Position numbers and translations under genes: made by a program. This document shows positions 19,478 to 28,552 of a stretch of DNA of 64,000 nt, piece after piece. Location of the stretch: NCBI RefSeq assembly GCF_013317235.1, contig NZ_WLCM01000001.1:303965-367964 (forward strand), written 5' to 3'. Position 1 is the stretch's first letter, and each line of letters opens with the position of its first letter. The notes beneath the pieces were generated by a model. That model was not told where the DNA came from and ran no database searches. It was given only the letters and a program-made list of their open reading frames with translations. The stretch is from Leisingera sp. ANG59 (lineage in GTDB: Bacteria > Pseudomonadota > Alphaproteobacteria > Rhodobacterales > Rhodobacteraceae).

Positions 19478-21316
19478 GTGTCAAATTCAGGGGCGCAGCA
19501 CTTTCTGGCATCCAACCTCAGCGGGTCCGCTAAGGGAGGTGGCAAAACACCGGATTTCCCGGCGGCTGTGGCCAGCAATGAACGGGCGAATTTCACAATG
19601 GCCATGCGCCACGGCCTGCTGAAATCAAGCGACGTTCCGGTCCGTGAACAAGTGGTGCGCCTGATGAAACTGTCGCGCCGCAAGGCGGTGGAGCGCAGCT
19701 TCAAGGATGCGGTCTATCTGATGGAGCAGGCGATGGAACTGGATCCCAAGAACCGGTCGATCCATACCGCGCTGGGTGAGATCTATGAACTGATGGAGAA
19801 GCGCGACAAGGCGATTCTCTGCCATGTCGAGGCGCTGCGGCTGGAGCCGCAGAACCCGGAATGCCTGGCCTATATCGGCAGCTACCTGATGCGGATCGGG
19901 CAGGATGAGGAAGCCATCAACTACTTCCAGGACTGCCTGAAGTTCGCGCCGTCGAACGAAGTTGTCTTTGCCCGCATGATGCACCTGAAGCGGCGCAAAT
20001 GCGACTGGTCCGAATTCGGCAAGGCCCGCAAGAAGATCAAGAACTTCTCCAAGGTCATGAAAGCGATCGACCCGTTCTCCTTCCTGAGTGTGGTGGACGA
20101 TCCGGAGATGCAGAAACAGTATTCCGTGCTTGCCGCCAATGCCAACAAGGTCTGCAAGGAAGAGACCGCCAGCTTTACTGCGCCGCTGGCAAAGAAAGAC
20201 AAGATCCGGATCGGGTATTTCTCCTGCGACTTCCTGGATCACGCGACAATGTACCTGATCGGCCGGATGTTCGAACTGCATGACCGGGACAGGTTCGAGA
20301 TCTACATCTACGACTACGGCGCCATGAACCAGCAGCAGGGACGCCTGCGGGCGGAACAATCCGCGGATGTCTACCGGCAGGTCGGCGGCGTCGCCAGCGA
20401 GACAATTGTCGAGCAGGTGCGGGCGGACGGGCTGGACATTGCCATCGACCTGAAGGGGCACACCAAGGGCAACCGGATCAACCTGTTCGACCACCGGATG
20501 GCGCCGGTTCAGATTTCCTATCTCGGCTATCCCGGCACCTCTGGTGTGGACGCGATCGACTACATGGTTGCCGACCCGGTTGTGGTGCCGCCGAAGTACC
20601 GCAAGCACTACACCGAAAAAGTCCTCTATATGCCGGACTGCTACCAGTCGAACGACGACAGCCGCAAGGCCTCCGAGGATGTGCCCACGCGGGCGGAGGT
20701 GGGCCTGCCGGAAGATGCGCTGGTGTTCTGCTCTTTCAACAGCCCCTACAAGGTGTCGCCGGAGGAATTCGACATCTGGATGAAGCTGATGAAACTGGTG
20801 CCGGACAGTGTGCTGTGGTTCTACGCTGCCCATGACGACATCCGCGGAAACATCCGCGCCGAAGCCAAGCGGCGGGGCGTCAGCCCGGAGCGGATCGTCT
20901 TTGCCGGTTTCGCCCAGCAGGCGGAGCACCTGGCTCGTCTGCCGCTGGCGGACGTTTTCCTCGACACCTTCGCGGTCAACGCCCACACCACCGCGAGTGA
21001 TGCGCTGTGGGCAGGTGTTCCCGTCGTCACCAAGGTTGGCAAGCAGTTTGCGGCGCGGGTTGCCGCAAGCCTGCTGCATTCCATCGGAATGGATGAGCTG
21101 ACCACCACAACACCGCAGCAGTATCAGGCGCTGGCCCTGAAGCTGGCCCGCGACAAGGAATATCTTGCGGATGTGAAGGCGCGGGTGCGTCAGGGGATCG
21201 AGACCGGCCCGCTTTATGATACGGAGAAGTTCACCCGCAACTTCGAGGCGCTGCTGGAGAAGACGCTGGAACGGTTCAATGCCGGGCTGAAACCGGACCA
21301 CATCAGCCTGAGCTGA
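19478..21316 (+). CDS. TPR-containing GT41 (O-GlcNAc transferase / SPINDLY-like) glycosyltransferase
   Basis: A 612-residue protein. Residues 50-200 hold helical TPR-type repeats (AVYLMEQAMELDPKNRSIHTALGEIYELM, then KAILCHVEALRLEPQNPECLAYIG). From about 255 onward it matches the GT41 catalytic module: KIRIGYFSCDFLDHATMYLI, DIAIDLKGHTKGNR, APVQISYLGYPGTSGVDAIDY, and DVFLDTFAVNAHTTASDALWAG, the nucleotide-sugar site of OGT-like enzymes. It probably transfers a sugar to Ser/Thr of a protein. Start: a GTG at 19478 preceded by AAAGGAG at the right spacing; an in-frame GTG at 19433 has no such site. It is monocistronic with a strong terminator. The acceptor is unknown. Confidence 0.85.
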   Translation: MSNSGAQHFLASNLSGSAKGGGKTPDFPAAVASNERANFTMAMRHGLLKSSDVPVREQVVRLMKLSRRKAVERSFKDAVYLMEQAMELDPKNRSIHTALGEIYELMEKRDKAILCHVEALRLEPQNPECLAYIGSYLMRIGQDEEAINYFQDCLKFAPSNEVVFARMMHLKRRKCDWSEFGKARKKIKNFSKVMKAIDPFSFLSVVDDPEMQKQYSVLAANANKVCKEETASFTAPLAKKDKIRIGYFSCDFLDHATMYLIGRMFELHDRDRFEIYIYDYGAMNQQQGRLRAEQSADVYRQVGGVASETIVEQVRADGLDIAIDLKGHTKGNRINLFDHRMAPVQISYLGYPGTSGVDAIDYMVADPVVVPPKYRKHYTEKVLYMPDCYQSNDDSRKASEDVPTRAEVGLPEDALVFCSFNSPYKVSPEEFDIWMKLMKLVPDSVLWFYAAHDDIRGNIRAEAKRRGVSPERIVFAGFAQQAEHLARLPLADVFLDTFAVNAHTTASDALWAGVPVVTKVGKQFAARVAASLLHSIGMDELTTTTPQQYQALALKLARDKEYLADVKARVRQGIETGPLYDTEKFTRNFEALLEKTLERFNAGLKPDHISLS

Positions 21317-21335
21317 CGCAATGGCATACCGAAAA

Positions 21336-21360
21336 AGGGCGCGGGAAATTCCCGCGCCCT
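21336..21360. terminator. Bidirectional terminator between GT41 and the L,D-transpeptidase gene
   Basis: Near-perfect palindrome AGGGCGCGGGAA / TTCCCGCGCCCT with a one-base centre, preceded by AAAAA and followed by ATTCATTT. It separates convergent genes and can act on both strands. Confidence 0.8.
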
Positions 21361-21394
21361 ATTCATTTGGGGCCATCCGCTGCCGGCAGCCGGA

Positions 21395-21997
21395 TCAGAG
21401 CAGCCGCACCTGGGTGCCGATCTGCACCAGTTCGTACAGCTCTTCTACGTGCTGGTTATAGAGGCCGATGCAGCCGGAGGAGCTTTGCCGCCCGATTTTT
21501 CGGGTGTCATGGGTGCCGTGCACCAGGTAGGCCGGCCAGTCCAGATACATCGCGCGGGTGCCCAAGGGGTTGTTCGGAACGCCGCCTTCGATGCGTTCCG
21601 GCAGCGTGGGATCACGTTCCCGCATCGAGGCGGTCGGGGTCCAGCTGGGGTTCTCCGCCTTGCGAACGATCTCGCTGTAACCGCGTTTGGTCAGGTCTTC
21701 GGTCATCGGCACCGAGGAGGGGAACAGCCGGTAGGTTTCACCATCCGGTCCCCAGTAATGCAGCGCGCGGGAGCTGATATCCGCCAGCAGGCAGCCCGCG
21801 CCCAGGGTCTCGAAATGGTCCTGCCAGTTCTGCTGGGTGAATGCGGAAGTATTGCGCTGCACCGGCACTTCCTCGCGAATCGCCGGTTCGTTCTGCGGGA
21901 AGGCGTCGGTCGACTGCGCGCGCAGAAGGGTCGGGGTGGCCAGGGTGGCACCGAGGCCCATCAGGGTTGCGCGGCGGGTGATGCGGGGTTTGGTCAT
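21395..21997 (-). CDS. L,D-transpeptidase (YkuD/ErfK family), Tat-exported
   Basis: Periplasmic peptidoglycan cross-linking or lipoprotein-anchoring enzyme of 200 residues. The N-terminus TKPRITRRATLMGLGATLA is a twin-arginine signal, with probable cleavage after LLRAQ. The YkuD catalytic motif is complete: HGTHDTRKIGRQSSSGCIGL, with the nucleophilic Cys about 25 residues from the end, preceded by PNNPLGTRAMYLDW. The family builds 3-3 cross-links or attaches proteins to the stem peptide; which applies here is not visible. The gene stands alone, convergent with the GT41 gene. Confidence 0.93.
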   Translation of the reverse strand: MTKPRITRRATLMGLGATLATPTLLRAQSTDAFPQNEPAIREEVPVQRNTSAFTQQNWQDHFETLGAGCLLADISSRALHYWGPDGETYRLFPSSVPMTEDLTKRGYSEIVRKAENPSWTPTASMRERDPTLPERIEGGVPNNPLGTRAMYLDWPAYLVHGTHDTRKIGRQSSSGCIGLYNQHVEELYELVQIGTQVRLL

Positions 21998-22145
21998 GTT
22001 GCCTCTACCGTGCTGCTCGAAAACTCCGCCGCAAGATAATCATGGCTGCGGTTTTTCCTAGGGTCGGCATAGCGGAAACTCCGCTGCTCACAAGGTTGTG
22101 TTTTCCCAGGTGGCAGAAGATTGCCGCCCGGAACCTGTTTACAGG

Positions 22146-23180
22146 TCAGGCCGGAAGGCTGCGGGCCTGGGAGAAGGACAATAGGCGCTTGCTGTCCTCG
22201 TCCCACAGATGCAGCCGGGCGTTGGTCAGGCTTTCACGGATGGTCATCCGGTTGCCTTCGGCCAGCTCCGCATGGTCTCGCAGCACTTCGGGCAGCCGGT
22301 AGAACGGGATCCGGCTGTACAGGTGGTGCACATGGTGGATACCGATATTGGCGCTGAGCCATTGCAGTACTGGGGGCAGCACATAGTGAGAGCTGCCATG
22401 AAGTGCGGCGTCATGCAGCTGCCAATCCTCTTCCCGTTCCCACTGAGTGGTTTCGAACTGGTGCTGGACATAGAACAGCCACAGGCCGGCGGTGGCGGCG
22501 ATCAGGGTGGCTGGCAGGAAGATCAGCAGCAGCGGCATCAGACCACCGAAGTACCAGATCAGCCCCAGCGCGGCCAGGATCGCCGCGTTGGTGCCCATCG
22601 CGCTGATCCAGTAGCGGGCCTGGCCCGTCAGCCCGTAGGGGATGCGGTTCTGCAGGAAAAACAGGTAACCGGGGCCGAGGCCGAACAGGGTCACCGGGTG
22701 GCGGTAGAGGCGGTAGACCAGCCGGTCCCAGCGGCTTGCGGCCCGGTATTCGGCCACGGTCATGGTGTGAATGTCGCCCATGCCGCGCTTGCCCAGGTTG
22801 CCGTGGGTGCTGTGATGGATCGAATGGGTGCGGCGCCAGACGTCATACGGGGTCAGGGTCAGCACCCCGATGATCCGGCCCACCCAGTCGCTGACGTGGC
22901 GGTTGTTGAAGAAAGATCCGTGGCCGCAGTCGTGCTGGATGGTGAACAGGCGCAGCAGGAACGCAGCGATCAGCACGGAAATGGCCAGCGTCAGCCAGTA
23001 GCTGACCGACAGCGACCACCAGGCCAGCGCCCAAAGCAGCAGGAAGGGCACCACCGTCACCGCGAGCTCAAAGCTGCTGCGCACGGAATTGGGTTCGCGG
23101 TATTGGGCCAGGATCTTGACCCAGTCACGGGCGGTTCGTGCAGCCGCCTGCGGCTGGTTCCGGTCTTGTGTCTTGCTCAT
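22146..23180 (-). CDS. Membrane fatty acid desaturase
   Basis: A 344-residue integral membrane di-iron desaturase. Three histidine boxes are visible: HDCGHGSFF near residue 88, HSIHHSTHGNL near residue 124, and GIHHVHHLYSRIP near residue 278, with two pairs of hydrophobic helices between them (FLLLWALAWWSLSVSYWLTLAI; PLLLIFLPATLIAATAGLWLFY). This layout is that of acyl-lipid or acyl-CoA desaturases introducing a double bond into membrane fatty acids, using ferredoxin or a similar donor. Regioselectivity cannot be read. It is monocistronic; the mmsA terminator lies upstream of its promoter region. Confidence 0.9.
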   Translation of the reverse strand: MSKTQDRNQPQAAARTARDWVKILAQYREPNSVRSSFELAVTVVPFLLLWALAWWSLSVSYWLTLAISVLIAAFLLRLFTIQHDCGHGSFFNNRHVSDWVGRIIGVLTLTPYDVWRRTHSIHHSTHGNLGKRGMGDIHTMTVAEYRAASRWDRLVYRLYRHPVTLFGLGPGYLFFLQNRIPYGLTGQARYWISAMGTNAAILAALGLIWYFGGLMPLLLIFLPATLIAATAGLWLFYVQHQFETTQWEREEDWQLHDAALHGSSHYVLPPVLQWLSANIGIHHVHHLYSRIPFYRLPEVLRDHAELAEGNRMTIRESLTNARLHLWDEDSKRLLSFSQARSLPA

Positions 23181-23334
23181 GCGCCTGCCGTTTATCTTTC
23201 AGTTCAGGACCGGATAGACGACCGGCAGCGGGGAGCAAGTAAAAATTGGCTGGAAACCTTATTTATACTGTTGCCGTGCCGCGAAAGACGCCCCGGGTCA
23301 AGGCGCACAGATTGGCAAAGACTGCCGCCAAAGA

Positions 23335-23363
23335 AAAAGGCCCCGGAATATCCGGGGCCTTTT
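23335..23363 (-). terminator. Rho-independent terminator of mmsA
   Basis: Stem GGCCCCGGA (23339-23347) / TCCGGGGCC (23351-23359), 3-nt loop, flanked by AAAA and TTTT, so it is functional on either strand. It lies 20 bp beyond the mmsA stop. Confidence 0.85.
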
Positions 23364-23382
23364 CCTGTTAAGGGGCAGGAGG

Positions 23383-24882
23383 TTAGTCCATTGCCTTGAA
23401 GTTGAACTCGCCGCCTTCCTTGATGCCCGAGGGCCAGCGGGAGGTCACGGTCTTGGTGCGGGTGTAGAACTTGAAGCTATCCGGGCCGTGCTGGTTCAGG
23501 TCACCGAACATCGACTTCTTCCAGCCGCCGAAGGTGTGGTAGGCCAGCGGCACCGGGATCGGCACGTTGATGCCCACCATGCCGATGTTCACACGGGATG
23601 CGAAGTCGCGCGCGGTGTCGCCGTCACGGGTGAAGATCGCGGTGCCGTTGCCGTACTCGTGGTCCATCGCCAGCTTCAGCGCTTCCTCGTAAGTGCCTGC
23701 ACGCACAGTGGAAAGCACCGGGCCGAAGATCTCCTGCTTGTAGATGTCCATGTCGGGGGTGACATGGTCGAACAGGTGGGCGCCGACAAAGAAGCCGTCC
23801 TCGTAGCCCTGCAGTTTGAAGTCGCGGTTGTCGACCACCAGCTTGGCGCCCTGATCAACGCCGGACTGGATCAGGCCCAGGATGCGCTCCTTGGACGCCG
23901 CGGTCACAACCGGGCCCAAGTCGACGTCGTCGCCGGCGGTGTAGGGGCCGACCTTCAGGGTTTCGATGCGCGGGATCAGTTTTTCGATCAGCTTGTCGGC
24001 GGTTTCCTCACCGACCGGCACCGCAACCGAGATCGCCATGCAGCGTTCGCCGGCCGCGCCGAAGCCTGCACCGACCAGCGCGTCAGCGGCCTGGTCCAGA
24101 TCGGCATCGGGCATGATGATCATGTGGTTCTTGGCACCGCCGAAGCACTGGGCGCGCTTGCCGTTGGCGGTGGCGCGGGAATAGATGTACTGCGCGATCG
24201 GGGTGGAGCCTACGAAGGAGACGCCCTGGATGATTTCGCTGTCCAAGATGGTGTCGACGGCTTCCTTGTCGCCGTTCACGACCTGGAACACGCCTTCGGG
24301 CAGGCCGGCTTCGATGAACAGCTCGGCCAGCATCAGCGGCACGGAGGGGTCGCGCTCGGAGGGTTTCAGCACCACGGCGTTGCCGCAGGCCAGCGCCGGG
24401 CCGACGTGCCACAGCGGCATCATGGCGGGGAAGTTGAACGGCATGATCGAGCCGACAACACCCAGCGGCTGGCGCATGGAGTACATGTCGATGCCGGGGC
24501 CTGCGCTGTCGGTGAATTCACCTTTCAGCATCTGCGGCGCGCCGACGCAGTATTCGATCACTTCCAGGCCGCGCTGCAGGTCGCCCTTGGCGTCCGGGAT
24601 GGTCTTGCCGTGCTCGCGGCTCAGCGCTTCTGCCAGCTTGTCCATGTCGCGGTTCATCAGGCCGACCATCGCCATCATCACGCGGGCGCGTTTCTGCGGG
24701 TTGGTCGCGCCCCATGCGGGCTGCGCCGCGGCGGCCTTTTCGATCGCATCGGTGGTCTCTGCAGCGCTGGCCATCGGGCACTGGTACTGCACTTCACCGG
24801 TTGCGGGGTTGAAAACATCGTCAAAGCGGCCCGAGGTGCCGGAGACCAGTTTGCCGTTGATAAAGTGGCCGAGTTCTTTCAT
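23383..24882 (-). CDS. mmsA: Methylmalonate-semialdehyde dehydrogenase (CoA-acylating)
   Basis: Converts methylmalonate semialdehyde to propionyl-CoA with NAD+ and CoA, the last step of valine degradation (also acts in inositol/thymine pathways as IolA). At 499 residues it has family length. The N-terminus is LGHFINGKLVSGTSGRFDDV. The cofactor region has VVGSIMPFNFPAMMPLWHVG and GSTPIAQYIYS. The catalytic Cys is in FGAAGERCMAISVAVPVG, where the alanine-rich GERCMA is diagnostic for MmsA. GAGGAGG lies upstream of the ATG. A LysR gene is divergent, 137 bp away. It completes the pathway of the operon at 16-19 kb. Confidence 0.96.
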   Translation of the reverse strand: MKELGHFINGKLVSGTSGRFDDVFNPATGEVQYQCPMASAAETTDAIEKAAAAQPAWGATNPQKRARVMMAMVGLMNRDMDKLAEALSREHGKTIPDAKGDLQRGLEVIEYCVGAPQMLKGEFTDSAGPGIDMYSMRQPLGVVGSIMPFNFPAMMPLWHVGPALACGNAVVLKPSERDPSVPLMLAELFIEAGLPEGVFQVVNGDKEAVDTILDSEIIQGVSFVGSTPIAQYIYSRATANGKRAQCFGGAKNHMIIMPDADLDQAADALVGAGFGAAGERCMAISVAVPVGEETADKLIEKLIPRIETLKVGPYTAGDDVDLGPVVTAASKERILGLIQSGVDQGAKLVVDNRDFKLQGYEDGFFVGAHLFDHVTPDMDIYKQEIFGPVLSTVRAGTYEEALKLAMDHEYGNGTAIFTRDGDTARDFASRVNIGMVGINVPIPVPLAYHTFGGWKKSMFGDLNQHGPDSFKFYTRTKTVTSRWPSGIKEGGEFNFKAMD

Positions 24883-24960
24883 CGGATCCTCCTCTGTTCA
24901 TCTTGCCTCCATCGTAGGCTTGCAAAAAACATCGGAAAAGAGGAAACATTTCAAAGAGGC

Positions 24961-24976
24961 TTTGCAGGAACGCAAA
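24961..24976. promoter_or_regulatory. Inverted repeat in the mmsA/LysR intergenic region
   Basis: TTTGC (24961-24965), 6 bp, GCAAA (24972-24976), between the divergent mmsA and LysR genes. A related TTGCAAAAA occurs at about 24921-24929. It is a reasonable candidate for the LysR-type operator, which usually contains T-N11-A dyads. Confidence 0.4.
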
Positions 24977-25019
24977 AGGTTAACGCCAGGTTAGCAGCAG
25001 AACGGAGGGCCCGGGGCCA

Positions 25020-25916
25020 ATGGATCCGCAGTGGGATGATATGAAAGTGTTTTTGGCGGTGGCGCGGGAGGCGAGCCTGTCGGGCGCTGGCCGCATTCTG
25101 AAAATGGACCCCGCCACCGTCGGCCGCCGCATTGCCCGGTTCGAGGCGGCACTGGAAACCCCGCTGTTCGTGAAATCGCCGCAAGGCTATGCCCTCAGCG
25201 CCGCCGGAGACCGTCTGCTGGTCCATGCCGAGGCGGCAGAGCAGGCAATGCGGGCCGGCACCGAAGCGCTGAGCGGCCCCAGCGACACTATGTCCGGGCA
25301 GATCCGCATCGGCGCCCCGGATGGCAGTGCCAACTACATATTGCCGCAGGTCTGTGCTCAGATTGCTGAAGAGAACCCGGATCTGGACATCCAGATCGTG
25401 GCGCTGCCGCGGGTGATCAACCTGAGCCGCCGCGAGGCCGACATGGCGGTCACCGTCAGCGCGCCCACAGCGGGCAAGCTGCTGGTTCAGAAGATCTGCG
25501 ACTATAAGCTGCACCTGGTCGCCTCGCGCCATTACCTGAAGGAGCATCCACCGATCGAAAAGCTGGAGGACCTGAAGGGCCACAAGATGATCGGCTATAT
25601 TCCCGACATGATCTTTGACAAGGAACTGGACTATCTGAACGACATCGGCGTGGAGCGGGTGGCGCTGGCGTCCAACTCTGTCTCGGTCCAGATCAAGATG
25701 GCGGCGCAGGGCACCGCAGTTTGTGTGGCGCACGATTTCAGCCTGCCGGCCCACCGGATGCTGCGCAAGATCCTGACTGACAAGGTGAGCCTGACGCGCA
25801 GTTTTCACCTGGTGCGCCATCAGGGCGACCAGCGCAGTGAGCGGCTGAACCGCTTTGCCCAAGCGTTGTCGAAGGGCATCCGCGACGAGGTGGCCCGGCT
25901 CGAAGCCTTGACTTAA
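25020..25916 (+). CDS. LysR-family transcriptional regulator, divergent from mmsA
   Basis: A 298-residue LTTR. The N-terminal winged helix-turn-helix covers residues 1-62 (WDDMKVFLAVAREASLSGAGRILKMDPATVGRRIARFE). The effector domain starts near residue 92 (GQIRIGAPDGSANYILPQV) and ends near 290. The helix has MDPATVGRRIARFE instead of the usual SQPAVSRQI, as in a subgroup of alphaproteobacterial LTTRs. The start ATG at 25020 gives the normal N-terminus. Divergent orientation to mmsA suggests it controls valine/methylmalonate semialdehyde catabolism; this is inference. Confidence 0.88.
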   Translation: MDPQWDDMKVFLAVAREASLSGAGRILKMDPATVGRRIARFEAALETPLFVKSPQGYALSAAGDRLLVHAEAAEQAMRAGTEALSGPSDTMSGQIRIGAPDGSANYILPQVCAQIAEENPDLDIQIVALPRVINLSRREADMAVTVSAPTAGKLLVQKICDYKLHLVASRHYLKEHPPIEKLEDLKGHKMIGYIPDMIFDKELDYLNDIGVERVALASNSVSVQIKMAAQGTAVCVAHDFSLPAHRMLRKILTDKVSLTRSFHLVRHQGDQRSERLNRFAQALSKGIRDEVARLEALT

Positions 25917-25973
25917 AGCTGCGTTGCGGCAAACTTCAGAATTACGCAATTTTATTTCGGAGGTGCGTGCAGA

Positions 25974-26411
25974 ATGCTTGTTCAGGAGATTTTGAAGTCC
26001 AAGGCTGGAACCGGTGTGGTTACCGTTTCGCTTTTTGCAAGCGTTGCTGAGGCCGCCAAAGTCATGTCGGACAACCGTTTTGGCACTGTCGTGGTTTCCG
26101 CGGATGGCGATTACCCAGACGGCATTCTGTCTGAGCGCGATATCGTTCGGGAGCTGGCCAAATCCGGTTCAGGCTGTCTGGATCAACCTGTCAGCAACTA
26201 TATGACTAAGGAGCTGGTCACCTGCACCAGCCATTCCAACGTCGGCGAAGTCCTGCAGCAGATGACAGACGGCCGGTTCCGCCATATGCCGGTGGTGGAG
26301 GATGATGGAAAGCTCATCGGGATTATCACCCTGGGGGATGCCGTGAAGGCGCAGCTTGCCCAGGTTGCGATGGAGAAGGACGCGCTGCAGGACATGATCA
26401 TGGGACACTGA
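25974..26411 (+). CDS. CBS-domain pair protein
   Basis: A 145-residue protein made of two CBS motifs only (a Bateman module): residues 15-65 (VSLFASVAEAAKVMSDNRFGTVVV, GILSERDIVRELAKSG) and 77-132 (YMTKELVTCTSHSNVGEVLQQM, RHMPVVEDDGKLIGIITLGDAV). Such stand-alone modules bind adenosine nucleotides and act as energy sensors on a partner. The partner is not evident. GGAGG lies 9 bp before the ATG. coaD follows after 96 bp on the same strand, possibly in one transcript. Confidence 0.92.
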   Translation: MLVQEILKSKAGTGVVTVSLFASVAEAAKVMSDNRFGTVVVSADGDYPDGILSERDIVRELAKSGSGCLDQPVSNYMTKELVTCTSHSNVGEVLQQMTDGRFRHMPVVEDDGKLIGIITLGDAVKAQLAQVAMEKDALQDMIMGH

Positions 26412-26507
26412 GCCGCAGGCGGGGCCATCCGTATTTCTGCCCCCTTGCAATGGCGGCGGCAAATATGTTTGCGTGTGCAGAAATTCTGACAAGGCAGGAG
26501 GCCGCCC

Positions 26508-27008
26508 ATGCGCGTTGGTCTGTATCCCGGCACCTTCGACCCGATCACCATCGGGCATATCGACATCATCCGCCGTGCCAGCGCACTGGTGGACAAGCTG
26601 GTGATCGGCGTTGCCATCAACCGCGACAAGGGGCCGCTGTTCCCGCTGGAGGAGCGGGTGGCGATGATCGAGGCGGAATGCGCCAAGCTGAGTGAAGAGA
26701 CCGGCACCGAGATCATTGCGCATCCGTTCGAGAATCTGCTGATCGACTGTGCACGCGATGTCGGGGCTCAGATCATTGTGCGCGGGCTGCGGGCGGTCGC
26801 CGATTTCGAATATGAATTCCAGATGGTCGGCATGAACCGGGCGCTGGACAGCTCGATCGAGACCGTGTTCCTGATGGCGGAAGCGCGGCATCAGGCAATT
26901 GCCTCGAAGCTGGTCAAGGAAATCGCACGGCTGGACGGTGACGTGTCGAAGTTTGTCACCCCGCTGGTCAAGGATAAGCTGATGGAGAGGCTGGGCAAAA
27001 CCGGCTAG
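26508..27008 (+). CDS. coaD: Phosphopantetheine adenylyltransferase
   Basis: Makes dephospho-CoA from 4'-phosphopantetheine and ATP, the penultimate CoA step. It has 166 residues. Motifs are GLYPGTFDPITIGHIDIIRR with the T/HxGH nucleotidyl-transfer signature at residues 14-17, then FENLLIDCARDVGAQIIVRGLRA and SKLVKEIARLDGDVSKFV. GGCAGGAGG precedes the ATG. A terminator follows 25 bp after the stop. Confidence 0.97.
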   Translation: MRVGLYPGTFDPITIGHIDIIRRASALVDKLVIGVAINRDKGPLFPLEERVAMIEAECAKLSEETGTEIIAHPFENLLIDCARDVGAQIIVRGLRAVADFEYEFQMVGMNRALDSSIETVFLMAEARHQAIASKLVKEIARLDGDVSKFVTPLVKDKLMERLGKTG

Positions 27009-27033
27009 AGGCCGCCGCAGGGGCAGTGAAGTG

Positions 27034-27062
27034 AAGCCGGGCAGGGTGCCCGGCTTTTTTTG
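27034..27062 (+). terminator. Rho-independent terminator after coaD
   Basis: Stem AAGCCGGGCA (27034-27043) / TGCCCGGCTT (27047-27056), GGG loop, followed by a T-run to about 27061. Confidence 0.9.
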
Positions 27063-27086
27063 CTTCTTTTGTGTTGCGGGCACTGG

Positions 27087-27230
27087 TTAGCGCCAGAAAG
27101 CGGCCCAGTCGATCAGCGCAAACAGCTTCTTGCCAAGGAAAATCATGTGCCGGTCGCCGAACAGGGCAATGTCGATCACGGCGGCAGCAATCAGGAAAAG
27201 CCCGAGGTAAATGGCAATCCGGTTGGTCAT
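27087..27230 (-). CDS. 47-residue single-span membrane protein downstream of gap
   Basis: Translated by hand from the minus strand. Starts MTNRIAIYLGLFLIAAAVID, then a polar GDRH, and ends LIDWAAFWR before TAA. One transmembrane helix (about residues 5-23) is followed by a short basic segment and an amphipathic, Trp-rich end. GGAG lies 6 bp before the ATG at 27230. It follows gap by 76 bp, with a hairpin between. A homologous tiny ORF next to gap occurs in other Rhodobacteraceae, where I recall it being mislabelled glyceraldehyde-3-phosphate dehydrogenase. Function unknown. Confidence 0.7.
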   Translation of the reverse strand: MTNRIAIYLGLFLIAAAVIDIALFGDRHMIFLGKKLFALIDWAAFWR

Positions 27231-27253
27231 GAAAGCTCCGCCGCAAAGGAAAA

Positions 27254-27280
27254 CGCCCGCCCAGATAACCTGAGCGGGCG
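27254..27280 (-). terminator. Hairpin terminator/attenuator after gap
   Basis: Minus-strand stem CGCCCGCTCAG / CTGGGCGGGCG (one G-U pair), 5-nt loop, followed by TTTTCC. It lies between gap and the 47-residue ORF, so it may reduce rather than stop read-through. Confidence 0.75.
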
Positions 27281-27306
27281 CTAATTCTCAAGCCGTTAGG
27301 CCTTGA

Positions 27307-28308
<1,002 letters not shown>

Positions 28309-28399
28309 GAGTACGTCTCCAAGCGAGCAAAACCTTTGGCCGCCATATAGACCGGGGCGGATGTGGTCTAAAGGGGTAAAAGCGTCATTAAATGAAACT

Positions 28400-28484
28400 G
28401 TTAGCGCAAAAAGCGCACGGTTGCGCTAACGGTATGCGGCGGTGGCGGTAACGGAAAACCGGCCCCGGGCACGGTGGCGCTAAC
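28400..28484. promoter_or_regulatory. Cluster of GTTAGCGC / GCGCTAAC half-sites upstream of gap
   Basis: GTTAGCGC at 28400-28407 and GCGCTAAC at 28423-28430 form an inverted repeat. A third GCGCTAAC lies at 28477-28484. They are in the 244-bp region between the divergent gap and DUF808 genes. The half-sites look like those of LacI-type operators, a family that includes central-carbon regulators in Rhodobacterales; the assignment to any one regulator is inference. Confidence 0.5.
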
Positions 28485-28552
28485 GCTTGTGCTGCGGCGC
28501 GGAAGCGGGCAGATTGCCACTCAGACGCGAACAGGGATAAAAGGGATTTGGC

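Noticed and set aside
28309-28552. tRNA or riboswitch in the gap upstream region
   Set aside because: No cloverleaf, T-loop or known riboswitch core; the repeats are better read as operator sites.
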